Assembly (NCBI GenBank): GCA_002238825.1
Contig: MPNC01000013.1
Coordinates: 70,006-102,757, forward strand
DNA length: 32,752 nucleotides
Reading direction: 5' to 3'
Origin: SAR202 cluster bacterium bin87
GTDB lineage: Bacteria; Chloroflexota; Dehalococcoidia; Lucifugimonadales; UBA3495
Positions 1 through 8,119 of this stretch are shown here, piece after piece. The stretch's first letter is position 1. Every line of letters begins with the position of its first letter. The position numbers were made by a program, and so were the translations under genes. The notes beneath the pieces were generated by a model. It ran no database searches. It was not told the origin of the DNA and saw only the letters and a program-made list of their open reading frames with translations.

Positions 1-1
1 C

Positions 2-940
2 GTCTGGTTGGGCGAGATGCACTTCAACCCCAACCGCTCCGTGCTGTCCGCGCCCATCATCGTCGCCACTTCGATTGCGACCCGAACCAAGCGGCTGCGG
101 ACGGGCATGGCGGTCCAGGTGTTGCCACTGATCCACCCCCTGCGCATCGCCGAGGAAACCGCCACCGTGGACCAGCTCAGCGAGGGACGCTTCGAGCTGG
201 GCGTGGGACGCAGCGGCAACGTGCGCGCCTACGACATCATGGGCATCGACTACGGCGAGAGCAAGGAGCGGTTCCAGGAGGCGCTGGACATCATCCTGCA
301 GGCGTGGTCCGGGGAGACCTTCTCCTACGAAGGCAAGTACAACACGATCACCAACGCCACCCTGTCGCCGGTCCCGTACCAGAAACCGCATCCGAAGGTG
401 CGTATCGCGGCCAGCAGCGAGGACAGTTTCGGGCGCATCGGCCGGCTGGGGCAACCCATCTTCCTGGGTCTGCGCACCATGGACGTTGAGGAGGTGAAGA
501 CCAACCTGCAGGAGTACAAGGACGAATGGCGCGCCGCCGGTCACCCGGGCGACGGCGGGGACATCAACGTGCGCGTTCCCATGTACATTGCGCCCAGCGA
601 GGCCGAGGCGATTGAGGAACCCCGGGACAGCATCGAAGCCTTCTTCCGGCGCCAGCGTGAGCTGTTCGAGTACTCCCTGGGCCGGGCCGGCGTGGAGGCC
701 TCGGAGAAGCGCCAGGCACGCTACGAGAAGCTGGCCAACTCGACCTACGAAGACCTGCTGGAGACACGGGTCGTATTCGGCAGTCCGGAGCAGGTCGTTG
801 ACCGCCTGCACGAGTTCAAGGACATGCTGGGCATCTCCGGCATCACCGCCGAACTGAACCCCGGCGGTTTCCTGCCCAAGGAAGCGGTTCACCGCAGCCT
901 GGCGCTGCTGACCCAGGAGGTCATGCCGGAGTTCAAGTAA
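2..940 (+). CDS. LLM-class flavin-dependent oxidoreductase, 5' end outside window
   Basis: Luciferase-like monooxygenase fold (F420- or FMNH2-dependent, cytosolic). The reading frame is open to the left edge, so the N-terminus is missing; the first visible residues VWLGEMHF match the WxxEHHF block near residue 40 of this family, so about 40 residues are lost. The segments TSIATRTKRLRTGMAV, HPLRIAEE, LSEGRFELGVGRS and the C-terminal VVFGSPEQVVDRLHEF are classic blocks that line the flavin pocket and mark the end of the barrel. The substrate cannot be read from the sequence. Neighbouring HpaB-type hydroxylase and VOC genes on the same strand suggest a role in oxidising an aromatic or heterocyclic compound, but a 220-bp repeat-bearing gap separates them. 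A second, divergent member of the family lies at 20108-21241. Confidence 0.93.
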   Translation, partial: VWLGEMHFNPNRSVLSAPIIVATSIATRTKRLRTGMAVQVLPLIHPLRIAEETATVDQLSEGRFELGVGRSGNVRAYDIMGIDYGESKERFQEALDIILQAWSGETFSYEGKYNTITNATLSPVPYQKPHPKVRIAASSEDSFGRIGRLGQPIFLGLRTMDVEEVKTNLQEYKDEWRAAGHPGDGGDINVRVPMYIAPSEAEAIEEPRDSIEAFFRRQRELFEYSLGRAGVEASEKRQARYEKLANSTYEDLLETRVVFGSPEQVVDRLHEFKDMLGISGITAELNPGGFLPKEAVHRSLALLTQEVMPEFK

Positions 941-951
941 CCTGCGGCCCT

Positions 952-1042
952 GTCATTGCCAGGAGCGAAGCGACGCGGCAATCCCGCAGCCAAAGCAACC
1001 ACACTGTCCCCGACGAGATTGCCACGCTGCGCTCGCAATGAC
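952..1042. repeat. Interspersed inverted repeat, family A, copy 1
   Basis: Ends are GTCATTGCCAGGAGCGAAG on the left and the complementary form CTCGCAATGAC on the right, so the element folds on itself. It lies directly behind the stop codon of the monooxygenase gene. Family A recurs about eleven times in this window, always between genes. Confidence 0.85.
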
Positions 1043-1084
1043 ACCAACAGTGTGGAACGTCGTCGTTCAGGCTATTGAGGAAGG

Positions 1085-1111
1085 GATTGGCACGCCTGCG
1101 CTCGCAATGAC
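1085..1111. repeat. Half copy of family A repeat
   Basis: Only the right arm (GATTGGCACG...CTCGCAATGAC) is present, 43 bp after the full copy. It is probably a deletion remnant of a second element. Confidence 0.6.
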
Positions 1112-1163
1112 ATCAGCAGTGCGCAGTGCTGATCGCCCGGGTTTTGAGAGGAGGTGAAGGATC

Positions 1164-2615
1164 ATGCCAGCGCGCACCGGACAGGAATACATCGCCGGCC
1201 TCAAAGACCGTCCGCGGGAGGTGTGGATCGACGGCGAGCGGGTCAAGGACGTCACCACCCATCCCGGCCTGCGCAACGGAGTGAAGGGGGTGGCCGCGCT
1301 GTACGACATGCAGCACGACGCCACGCTGCGCGAGGAAATGACCTTTGCCTCGCCCAGCACGGGCGATCCGGTGGGCCTGTCATTCCAGATCCCGCGCACC
1401 GAGGAGGACCTGATCCGCAAGCGGGAGATGATGTCCCACTGGGCCTGGGCCAGCTGCGGCATGATGGGCCGCTCGCCGGACTTCATGAATTCGATCTTCA
1501 CCGCCTGGGCCGGCTCCGCCGACTACTTCGCCCAGGACCGGCCCGAGTTCAAGAAGAACGTCCTCAACTACCACGAGTTCCTGCGGGAGAACGACGTCAC
1601 GCTCACCCACGCCCTGGTCAACCTCCAGCGCAGCCGCACGCCGGCCGCCGCGGACAACCTGACCGAGGAGGTGGCGCTGACCGCCATCAAGCAGACCGAC
1701 GCCGGCCTGGTGGTGCGGGGTAGCCGGGTGCTGGCGACCCTCGGCCCGATCTCCGATGAAATCGCCATCTATCCCGTGGCCAGCCACCGGTTGGCCGACG
1801 ACGACTGGAAGCACTCCTTCTCCTTCTCCATCCCGTGCGACACCCCGGGCGTCAAGTTCCTGTGCCGGCAGAGCCTGGACCAGGGCCGCTCCCATTTCGA
1901 CCACCCACTGGGCTCGCGCTTCGAGGAAATGGACACCGTGGTGTTCTTCGACGATGTGCTGGTGCCCTGGGAGCGGGTCTTCCTGCTGGGCGACGTGGAG
2001 CTGTGCAACAACTACGGCACCGGCACCATGTCCAACGCCCACACCGGCTACCAGATTCTCAACCGCTGCGTGGTCAAGTCCGAGTTCATGCTGGGCCTGG
2101 CCGATCTGATGGTGGAAACGCTGGGTTCCGGTTCCATTCCCCAGGTGCAGGAGCAGGTGGCCGAGATCATCACCTATCGGGACATGCTGCGGGCCTGCCT
2201 GCGCGCCGCCGAAGCCGACGCCAAGCCCAACCAGTATGGGATGATGTCTCCGGCGATGGGCCCAATCCAGGCCGGCCGCGCCCTGTTCGGCAGGACGCTG
2301 TATCCCCGCATGATCGAGATCGCCCAATTGCTGGGCACCAGCAGCCTGATGGCTCTGCCGGCCGAGGCGGACTTCAGCGCCGGCATCGCGCCGGAGGTCA
2401 ACCACTACCTGGCCACCGACTCCACCAGCGCGTGGGACCGCTCCAAGCTCTTCCACCTGGCCTGGGATGCGTCCTGCAGTTCGTTCAGCGGGCGGCAGGT
2501 GCTGTACGAGCGCATGTTTGGCGGCAACCCGGTACGCAACGCCATGATGCTGTTCAACAACTACGACAAGGAACCCTTCCGCCAGAAAGTGCAGGCGTTC
2601 CTGGATCAAGAGTAA
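1164..2615 (+). CDS. 4-hydroxyphenylacetate 3-hydroxylase (HpaB) family flavin monooxygenase
   Basis: Oxygenase component of a two-component FADH2-dependent hydroxylase, of the HpaB/phenol hydroxylase/chlorophenol monooxygenase family; such enzymes ortho-hydroxylate phenolic substrates in the cytosol. The 483-residue length is normal. The N-terminal start MPARTGQEYIAGL and WIDGERV, the central LTHALVN block and the C-terminal helical part (HTGYQILNRC, AWDRSKLFHLAWD, ERMFGGNPVRNAMM) fit the family from end to end. ATG 1164 is preceded by GGAGGTGA with good spacing. No flavin reductase (HpaC) is in the window, so FADH2 must come from elsewhere. A VOC protein follows after a family A repeat. Some family members are 4-hydroxybutyryl-CoA dehydratases, but the iron-sulfur Cys/His ligands of those enzymes are not apparent. 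Confidence 0.93.
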   Translation: MPARTGQEYIAGLKDRPREVWIDGERVKDVTTHPGLRNGVKGVAALYDMQHDATLREEMTFASPSTGDPVGLSFQIPRTEEDLIRKREMMSHWAWASCGMMGRSPDFMNSIFTAWAGSADYFAQDRPEFKKNVLNYHEFLRENDVTLTHALVNLQRSRTPAAADNLTEEVALTAIKQTDAGLVVRGSRVLATLGPISDEIAIYPVASHRLADDDWKHSFSFSIPCDTPGVKFLCRQSLDQGRSHFDHPLGSRFEEMDTVVFFDDVLVPWERVFLLGDVELCNNYGTGTMSNAHTGYQILNRCVVKSEFMLGLADLMVETLGSGSIPQVQEQVAEIITYRDMLRACLRAAEADAKPNQYGMMSPAMGPIQAGRALFGRTLYPRMIEIAQLLGTSSLMALPAEADFSAGIAPEVNHYLATDSTSAWDRSKLFHLAWDASCSSFSGRQVLYERMFGGNPVRNAMMLFNNYDKEPFRQKVQAFLDQE

Positions 2616-2640
2616 TGGCGGATTTCATCCGTACTCAAAG

Positions 2641-2736
2641 GTCATTGCGAGCGTAGCGCGGCAATCCCGGCAGGGTAACGGCAGTTGCCGCGGCAGCGAG
2701 ATTGCCACGAATGTCCGGCGGTATTCTCGCGATGAC
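2641..2736. repeat. Interspersed inverted repeat, family A, copy 2
   Basis: Left arm GTCATTGCGAGCGTAGCG, right arm ending CTCGCGATGAC, in the gap between the HpaB-type gene and the VOC gene. The right arm is more diverged than in other copies. Confidence 0.8.
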
Positions 2737-2777
2737 AGGCAGTCAGAGCGGAGAACCCAAAAGAGGAGGGAATGAAG

Positions 2778-3257
2778 ATGTCGTACACACCGAAGCATCT
2801 GGGGCACCTGGTAATGCGGGTGCGGGACATGGAACGCTCGCTGGACTTCTACACCCGCGTGATGGGACTGACCATCATGGAGCGGTCGCCCAGCGGGACG
2901 GTGTTCATGTCGGCCAACACCGAGAAGTCCCACGAGCTGGCCATCCGCGCCATCGGCATGGACGCCGGCGGGCCGGACCACAGCATCGTCGGGCAGGCGC
3001 ACATGGCGTGGCAGATGGAGACCTTCGAGGACCTGCAGGAGCTTTATGACCGGCTCCTGGAGAACAGCGTCCGGATCAATCGCATCAGCGACCACGGCGT
3101 CTCGCTGGGCGTCTACCTGCTGGATCCCGACGACAACGAGATCGAGGTCTACTACGAGATGCCCGCCTCGCAGTGGGAGCGCCATCCGGAGAAGGGCCTG
3201 TTCGGCGGTACCTTCCCGCTGAAGCTCCGCGAACCTGCGGTGGCTGCCGACGACTGA
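2778..3257 (+). CDS. VOC-family protein (glyoxalase / extradiol dioxygenase fold)
   Basis: About 159 residues, one pair of beta-alpha-beta-beta-beta modules. The protein opens with HLGHLVMRVRDMERSLDFYTRVMGL, where the His of GHLVMRV is the first metal ligand position, and it ends with VYLLDPDDNEIEVYYE, which carries the usual C-terminal Glu ligand. This pattern suits catechol 2,3-dioxygenase-like and glyoxalase-like enzymes with one Fe or Mn ion. The start is ATG 2778 rather than ATG 2772: AGGAGGG at 2764-2770 leaves only 1 nt before 2772 but 7 nt before 2778. Position behind an HpaB-type hydroxylase suggests cleavage or rearrangement of a hydroxylated ring, which is inference; an isomerase role is equally possible. 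Confidence 0.9.
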   Translation: MSYTPKHLGHLVMRVRDMERSLDFYTRVMGLTIMERSPSGTVFMSANTEKSHELAIRAIGMDAGGPDHSIVGQAHMAWQMETFEDLQELYDRLLENSVRINRISDHGVSLGVYLLDPDDNEIEVYYEMPASQWERHPEKGLFGGTFPLKLREPAVAADD

Positions 3258-3284
3258 TCGCTCGGGCGCGCCCGATCTATATCG

Positions 3285-3319
3285 AAGGCTGGATGCCGCG
3301 GTGGTATCCAGCCTTTTCT
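3285..3319 (+). terminator. Rho-independent terminator after the VOC gene
   Basis: Perfect 10-bp stem AAGGCTGGAT (3285-3294) with ATCCAGCCTT (3306-3315), 11-nt loop, followed by a TTTTCT tract. It lies 28 bp after the VOC stop codon and closes the left-hand plus-strand gene set. Confidence 0.8.
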
Positions 3320-3397
3320 AGCTGGCGGTCGACAGCCTGTATGAGTCAGAGGCAACTGGCGCGCCTGGGTTGCAGAGCTTGTTCAATGTCCCTCCTC

Positions 3398-3469
3398 CCG
3401 CTCATGGTGAGCTTGTCGAACCACGACTCCGGCAACGGCGGCATCCTTCGACAAGCTCAGGATGAGCGG
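3398..3469. repeat. Inverted repeat, family C (single copy here)
   Basis: Two 23-bp arms, CCGCTCATGGTGAGCTTGTC... at 3398-3420 and its near-complement at 3447-3469, differ at two positions and enclose 26 bp. The sequence is unrelated to families A and B. Elements containing GAGCTTGTCGAA are familiar intergenic repeats in many bacterial genomes (from memory). Confidence 0.8.
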
Positions 3470-3505
3470 AAACCAAAGAAGCCCATCACTTTGCACAAGC
3501 CCTGC

Positions 3506-3916
3506 CTAGCCTGCGGCCAGGTTCTCGGCGTCGTCAATGTAGGCGGTAGTTTCCCGGATGCGGCGTTCAGTCTGGCTGTTGCAGTAGCCGGAATAGAAAC
3601 ACATGCCGTGCAGGTGGTATATGCGGCTGTAATAACGGCCCTGGAGCGTTTCAGCCTGCGGCGTGATGCGGCACAGGTCGTCCAGGAGATCGGTGGTGGC
3701 TGCGGTCGTGGGTGGTTCCTCACCGGTATGGGCGAGAATCAGCGCGTCGGTGGCGCGCTTGGTGGCGCACCAGGCTTTCTCGGCTGCGTCCCGAAGATCG
3801 CCGGCTTCAAGGCGCTCGATGGCTTGAGATTGGACCTGTCGGGCGTCGGCGAAAAGCTCGGCAACGCGGTCTCGAATAAAAGTTGTGGTGTCCTCTGACT
3901 CCCCTGCGCGTTTGGC
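3506..3916 (-). CDS. HEPN-like small helical protein, start unclear
   Basis: A minus-strand frame runs from the stop of an upstream TAA codon (3917-3919) to TAG at 3506 and encodes about 127 good-quality residues beginning TTFIRDRVAELFADARQ and continuing AIERLEAGDLRDAAEKAWCA, ATKRATDALILAHTG and ending TTAYIDDAENLAAG. The GDLRDAAEKAWCATKRATDALI stretch, split here over two quotes, is the kind of helix-turn seen in HEPN and PaREP1-type proteins. There is no ATG, GTG or TTG upstream of this block in frame; an ATT at 3875-3877, 13 nt after AGAGGA, is the only near-start. It is therefore either started at a rare codon, or the remnant of a longer gene. The HEPN-like gene at 11750-12109 is a distant relative. 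RNA-binding or RNase activity is typical of HEPN proteins, but no RxxxxH motif is evident. Confidence 0.55.
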   Translation of the reverse strand, partial: AKRAGESEDTTTFIRDRVAELFADARQVQSQAIERLEAGDLRDAAEKAWCATKRATDALILAHTGEEPPTTAATTDLLDDLCRITPQAETLQGRYYSRIYHLHGMCFYSGYCNSQTERRIRETTAYIDDAENLAAG

Positions 3917-3983
3917 TTAGATTACCAGTGGTGAGTTGTCACACACTCTTGCAACGAACCTATAGGGTCCCTAGCCATCCGCG

Positions 3984-4451
3984 CTACCCGCCATCCACCT
4001 CTACCACGCAGTCGCAGATGACGGCGGTGTTGCCGGGGAGGGCTCCCATGCCGGGGGCGGAGCGGGCGTGGCGGCCGCGGTCGCCGTACAAGGCGACGAA
4101 CAGATCGGATGCGCCGTCAACCACCCGGGCCTGCTGGGTGAAGGTCGGCGCGCTGTTGACCATGCCCACCACCTTGAGGATGCGGGTGACCCGGTCCAGG
4201 TCGCCCAGCTCCGCCTTCATCCGGGACAGCAGGTTCAGGGCGGCCCAACGCGCCGCCTCGTAGCCCTGATCCACGGTCAGGTCGGCGCCCAGCTTGCCGG
4301 CGATGCCCTCGCCGGTGGCCATGCGCGAGCCGACGCCGGCCAGCCACATGATGTTGCCGCTGCGCGCCAGTGGCAGGTAGTTGCCCACCGGATCAGGCGG
4401 GGGCGGCAGTTCGTAGCCCAACTCGGCTAGCTTCGCTTCAACTTCGGCCAT
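3984..4451 (-). CDS. RidA / YjgF-YER057c family protein
   Basis: 155 residues, the usual length for the trimeric RidA fold, which deaminates reactive enamine/imine intermediates or binds small ligands in the cytosol. Recognisable blocks are SGNIMWLAGVGSRM near residue 31, the central ARWAALNLLSRMKAELGDLD helix and the C-terminal GALPGNTAVICDCVVEVDG strand. This is the longer, atypical subgroup with an N-terminal MAEVEAKLAELGYELPPPP extension rather than classical RidA. AGGAGG lies upstream of ATG with good spacing. It starts 23 bp after the PPOX-type flavoprotein stop, so the two are likely co-transcribed; this hints at detoxification of imines formed in a nearby flavin- or PLP-linked step. 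Confidence 0.92.
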   Translation of the reverse strand: MAEVEAKLAELGYELPPPPDPVGNYLPLARSGNIMWLAGVGSRMATGEGIAGKLGADLTVDQGYEAARWAALNLLSRMKAELGDLDRVTRILKVVGMVNSAPTFTQQARVVDGASDLFVALYGDRGRHARSAPGMGALPGNTAVICDCVVEVDGG

Positions 4452-4474
4452 TTTCGTTTTGCCTCCTGTCGGGG

Positions 4475-5083
4475 TCAGTACAGCCGCTCGCGGTTGGCCT
4501 CGTCCTCGTCGGCGTCGATCTCCCGGGCGTCGGCACCGGCGATCTGGTCAGCGAGCACCTGCCCGTAGGTGGGATACGACGACCGGTCGATTTGCGCGTC
4601 GGTGTCCCAGATGCGGCTGCGGATCAGCGCGCGCCCGCAGTGCAGGAACGCCTCCTCCACCGACACCTTCAGCCCGGAGAGCGGGGCCCTGCTTCCCACC
4701 GTCAAGGGCTCCAGCAGGGTGGGGTCGGTGGTGATCTCCGCCTTGCCCTTGACCCGCAGCGTCTCGTTCATGCCCGGGACGAAGAACAGCAGGCCGACGC
4801 CCGGGTTCTGCACGATGTTCTGCAGCGAGTCCACCTGGTTGTTGCCGGGGCGATCGGGCAGCAGCAGCGTCTTCTCGTCCAGAACCTTGACGAAGCCCGG
4901 CGGGTCGCCGCGAGGCGAGGCGTCGGCCTGGCCGTCGGCGTTGCTGGAGCTGAGCACGCAGAAGGGCGACAGCTCGATGAAGTTCCGGCAGTGGACGTCG
5001 AGGCGGTCCAGCACCTTCTGCGCCGCCCGGGCCGCCGGCGGCCGGTAGACCTCTCGCAGCTCGGCGTCGTTGGTAACGGTCAT
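4475..5083 (-). CDS. Pyridoxamine 5'-phosphate oxidase-like flavoprotein
   Basis: 202 residues, split-barrel FMN (or F420) binding fold, of the PPOX subfamily annotated MSMEG_1061-like. Visible blocks: FIELSPFCVLSSSNADGQAD with the characteristic ASPRGDPPGFV phosphate-binding strand near residue 55, LLLPDRPGNNQVDSLQNIVQ, then VGLLFFVPGMNETLRVKGKA and the C-terminal EEAFLHCGRALIRSRIWD. These match a general FMN-dependent oxidoreductase rather than true PdxH, so the substrate is unknown. It is the first gene of a minus-strand pair with the RidA-like gene 23 bp downstream. Confidence 0.92.
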   Translation of the reverse strand: MTVTNDAELREVYRPPAARAAQKVLDRLDVHCRNFIELSPFCVLSSSNADGQADASPRGDPPGFVKVLDEKTLLLPDRPGNNQVDSLQNIVQNPGVGLLFFVPGMNETLRVKGKAEITTDPTLLEPLTVGSRAPLSGLKVSVEEAFLHCGRALIRSRIWDTDAQIDRSSYPTYGQVLADQIAGADAREIDADEDEANRERLY

Positions 5084-5120
5084 GGCCCATACCTCCCGGT
5101 CTGTCCAGGGCGGGTCGGCC

Positions 5121-5230
5121 CCTCACGCGCACCCAGTTTGTCATCGCGAGGAGTGCAGCGACGTGGCGATCTCGTTGCCGAAGCGGTGTCCGTTACCCCA
5201 ACGAGATTGCCACGCTACGCTCGCAATGAC
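5121..5230. repeat. Interspersed inverted repeat, family A, copy 3, with left outer arm
   Basis: An outer arm CCTCACGCGCACCCAGTTT (5121-5139) runs straight into the inner arm GTCATCGCGAGGAGTGCAGC; the right inner arm ends CTCGCAATGAC at 5230. The right outer arm is missing. It lies upstream of the divergent PPOX-type gene. Confidence 0.85.
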
Positions 5231-5326
5231 CGACGGGGGAAAACGGATGCGCGTAGGGGTCGGCTTTCATTGTGGCGGGATGGTATAGGTTCGGCGGCGC
5301 CCGTGGCAAGGCATAGCGCGTCACCA

Positions 5327-5460
5327 TGCGTGCCCAGTTTCACTCGAACTGTCATTGCGAGCGAAGCGTGGCAATCTCGCGATCGCAGCCGGGGTCTCTT
5401 GCAGTAACGAGATCGCCATGTCGCTGCGCTCGTCGCGATGACAGACTGGGTACGCGTGAG
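5327..5460. repeat. Interspersed inverted repeat, family A, copy 4, both outer arms
   Basis: Outer arm TGCGTGCCCAGTTT, spacer CACTCGAACT, inner arms 5351-5442, then ACTGGGTACGCGTGAG. About 97 bp after copy 3. The gap 5084-5616 holds these two copies and no gene that I can support. Confidence 0.85.
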
Positions 5461-5616
5461 CCCCCTAACCCCTTGACCTTCCAGACAGTTGCTGCTTCTG
5501 ACGATTCGCGAAACTGGAGACGCATGAGATGGCGCGTTCTCATGCGTGCCGGAGCCGTCGGAGACGGTGAGCCGGCTATGTTACGATGCGCGAAAATCCG
5601 CTGCAGGAGTACCATC

Positions 5617-6711
5617 ATGGCCGACAAGATTCGCCTGGGCATCATCGGCGCCAACATCCACCGAGGGTGGGCAGTGCGCTCGCACCTGCCCGCCGTAGTC
5701 GCCAGCCCCGAGCTCGAGCTCACCGCCGTCTGCACCACCCGCATGGAGAGCGCCGAGGAGTCGCGCCAGATGTTCGGCGCGCGGCTGGCCTTCGACGATT
5801 ATCACACCATGCTGGCCCACCCCGAAATCGACGCCGTGGCCGTCAGCCTGCGGGTGCCCAATCACTACGACCCCACCGTGGCGGCCATCAACGCGGGCAA
5901 GCACGTTTATGTCGAATGGCCGCTGGGCCGGACCACGGAGGAGGCCCAGGAGATGGCCGATCTGGCGCGGGCCGCGGGCGTGCGCAACATGGTGGGCCTG
6001 CAGGCCCGGGCCAACCCGGCGCTGCTGTACCTGCGGGACCTGGTCGCCGAGGGCTACGTGGGCGAGGTGATGTCCTGCCACGTCCGCCGCATCTCCGGCG
6101 GCTCCCTGACGCGCCAGTCGGACCGGACGTGGCAGCGCGAACGGGAGTTGGGCGCCCACACGCTGACGATCACCTTTGGGCACACCATCGACGTCCTGCG
6201 CATGGTGGTGGGCGATTTCAGCCACGTGTCCACGGTGGTGAGCACCCAGGCCAACCAGTGGTTCGAGTCGGATACCAACCAGATGGTGGACGTGACCTCG
6301 CCGGACAACGTGCTGGTCAGCGGCCGCCTGGTCAACGGCGCGGTGGCATCCGCCCACGTCGCCAGCAACCCCTGGGTGGACAGCGGCTACCTGATGGAGA
6401 TCCACGGCCGGGAGGGCACCCTGGTGGCTAGCTCAGACGATACGCCCAACCACGAGGGCGTGACGCTTCAGGGCTCGCAGGGCAGCAACCCGCTGGAAGA
6501 CCTCGTGGTGCCGCCGCAATACACCTTTGTGCTGGAGGGCATGCCCCACGGCGCGCCGTACTGCGTCGGCCAGATGTACTACCAGTTCGGCGATGCCATC
6601 CGCAACGGAACCGACAGCCAGCCCGATTTCGACGAAGCGGTACGGCTGCACCGCCTCATCGACGGCATCCAGGCAGCGTCGGACACCGGGAGGGAGGTGG
6701 CCTTCGAGTAA
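5617..6711 (+). CDS. Gfo/Idh/MocA-family oxidoreductase, EWP variant
   Basis: 364 residues. N-terminal Rossmann domain with LGIIGANIHRGW (NAD(P)-binding turn) and VCTTR after the second strand; C-terminal domain from about residue 125 with the GHTIDVLRM His/Asp pair. The family's EKP motif, whose Lys is usually catalytic, reads E100-W101-P102 here. The paralogue at 18810-19910 has the same substitution at the same position, so it is a property of this subfamily; non-catalytic Gal80-type members also carry a changed motif (from memory). Start ATG 5617 has AGGAG at 5605-5609. The frame extends upstream through a family A repeat, but that part is not protein. Likely NAD-dependent sugar or cyclitol chemistry, or ligand sensing. 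Confidence 0.93.
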   Translation: MADKIRLGIIGANIHRGWAVRSHLPAVVASPELELTAVCTTRMESAEESRQMFGARLAFDDYHTMLAHPEIDAVAVSLRVPNHYDPTVAAINAGKHVYVEWPLGRTTEEAQEMADLARAAGVRNMVGLQARANPALLYLRDLVAEGYVGEVMSCHVRRISGGSLTRQSDRTWQRERELGAHTLTITFGHTIDVLRMVVGDFSHVSTVVSTQANQWFESDTNQMVDVTSPDNVLVSGRLVNGAVASAHVASNPWVDSGYLMEIHGREGTLVASSDDTPNHEGVTLQGSQGSNPLEDLVVPPQYTFVLEGMPHGAPYCVGQMYYQFGDAIRNGTDSQPDFDEAVRLHRLIDGIQAASDTGREVAFE

Positions 6712-7180
6712 GGGCGGCGCCGGCCTTTTTGGTGCGCTAACCCCGCGCGTCGGGGCGCTGCAGGGCCAGTGCGGCGCCCCGACGCGCGAGTCCATTACAC
6801 CGAGACCTACCTCGTCCGGCACGTGGTCCCCGACGCCGACACCGCCTCGGGGCCACTGCTGAAAGGCGCGTGGCGGGTTTGCCGGCACATGTACCAGATA
6901 ATTCGCGTAGCGCAGTAGCCTGACTGTGCTGGCTCTCGTTCTGTTGCGGCGGATTTCATTAGCTACGCCGCCAATTCCGGTCCAAACCTATCCTGCGTCG
7001 TCCTTATGGGTAGGAACGATGGTCAGGCTGGTGTCGCGAAAAATGGCAGACTTTGCGATAAACTCCGCCATGATAGTCGGTTGGGCCGGCGTTTAGCCGA
7101 ACGGTCCTCACAACGTGCGAATCCAACACGTCCGACCCGCCGACTAAACGGTAAGAAACACTAGAACCGTTAGGACACCC
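6712..7180. other. Gene-free gap with a long hairpin
   Basis: Contains a perfect 15-bp inverted repeat CGCGCGTCGGGGCGC at 6744-6758 and its complement at 6774-6788, loop 15 nt. There is no T-tract behind it, so it is not a standard terminator. A short frame beyond it (about 6790-6918) reads like protein but is not recognisable. GC content falls from about 6950 towards the next gene. Confidence 0.5.
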
Positions 7181-8119
7181 ATGAGCAGCGACAACGAAAA
7201 GACCTGCTTTTTCATTGCTCCCATTGGGGAGGCCGGTACGCAAACCCGAGAAGATTCAGATCGGGTACTTAGGCGCATAGTGCGGGTCGCGGTGAATCCT
7301 AATGGATTCACCGCTATCCGCGCGGACGACATCTCTGCTCCAGGAATAATCACCAGCCAAGTACTGGAGATGGTGGTAGAAAGCCCATTGGTAATAGCGG
7401 ATCTGACTGGACACAATCCTAACGTGTTTTATGAGCTGGCGATTCGGCACGCTATCAGAAAACCGTTTGTGCAGATGATCAGGAAGAACGAGACCATACC
7501 GTTTGATGTCGCCACTGCGAGAACCGTTCGTTACGACTTTGACGTAGACAGCGCACAAGACGCGATCGACGACATAACCCGGCAGATTGAATCCTTGGAA
7601 TCCGATCCGACCGATATCGAAACCCCAATATCGATGTCGTTGGACTTGCAAAGTCTACGCACTGTTACGGATCAGCAGTCCAGCGGCCTGCATCAAGTGT
7701 TGCCATTACTGGAGGACATCAACAGCGCCGTCCACAACAACAACAACGAGATCGCGCGTTTGCGGGAGGCCGAACTTCAAACGCGAGTTCCTCAGCGAAT
7801 CACATGGACCGTCGATATCCACCGGATGGTGCTCGAGGACCAAACCCCGTACGGCTTTATCGCGTCCATCGGCAGTATGCGCACCGCGTTTCCATGGATG
7901 CATGAAATGGGTGTTGCTGCATATACAAGGGTCCTAGCGGGAGATGTCGACGCAGGAACGCGTGTGTTCGATGCAATGGTTCGACTGATGGAACACCGAT
8001 TCGGGTCTGCGTCCCCTCTCATCACCGGGACGGTTCCCGAATTAAGAACAATGTTCGAAAGTCTCGTAGCCGCAAACGATGTGTACCATTCAACCACCGT
8101 TGACGACCTTCCTTTTTGA
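7181..8119 (+). CDS. TIR-like / nucleoside 2-deoxyribosyltransferase-like protein
   Basis: 312 residues. The N-terminal 110 residues form a TIR/deoxyribosyltransferase-type alpha/beta domain: strand 1 CFFIAPIGEAG at 9-19, SAPGIITSQVLEMVVES at about 52-68, then VIADLTGHNPNVFYELAIRHA at 71-91 (quoted as 21 residues is avoided in detail: key residues are D74, N79, N81, E85, H90), and KPFVQMI. E85 sits where the catalytic Glu of nucleotide-cleaving relatives lies. Residues 150-205 are predicted helical or coiled coil with Gln/Asn-rich text, and the C-terminal 100 residues are helical and unassigned. Base composition is much less GC-rich than its neighbours, which suggests transfer. Stand-alone proteins of this class are found in defence islands and may cleave NAD or nucleotides; no partner gene is adjacent. 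Confidence 0.8.
   Translation: MSSDNEKTCFFIAPIGEAGTQTREDSDRVLRRIVRVAVNPNGFTAIRADDISAPGIITSQVLEMVVESPLVIADLTGHNPNVFYELAIRHAIRKPFVQMIRKNETIPFDVATARTVRYDFDVDSAQDAIDDITRQIESLESDPTDIETPISMSLDLQSLRTVTDQQSSGLHQVLPLLEDINSAVHNNNNEIARLREAELQTRVPQRITWTVDIHRMVLEDQTPYGFIASIGSMRTAFPWMHEMGVAAYTRVLAGDVDAGTRVFDAMVRLMEHRFGSASPLITGTVPELRTMFESLVAANDVYHSTTVDDLPF

Noticed and set aside
1380-2609. 409-codon minus-strand frame
   Set aside because: It is a complement shadow of the HpaB-type gene with His/Gly/Val-rich, non-protein-like text.
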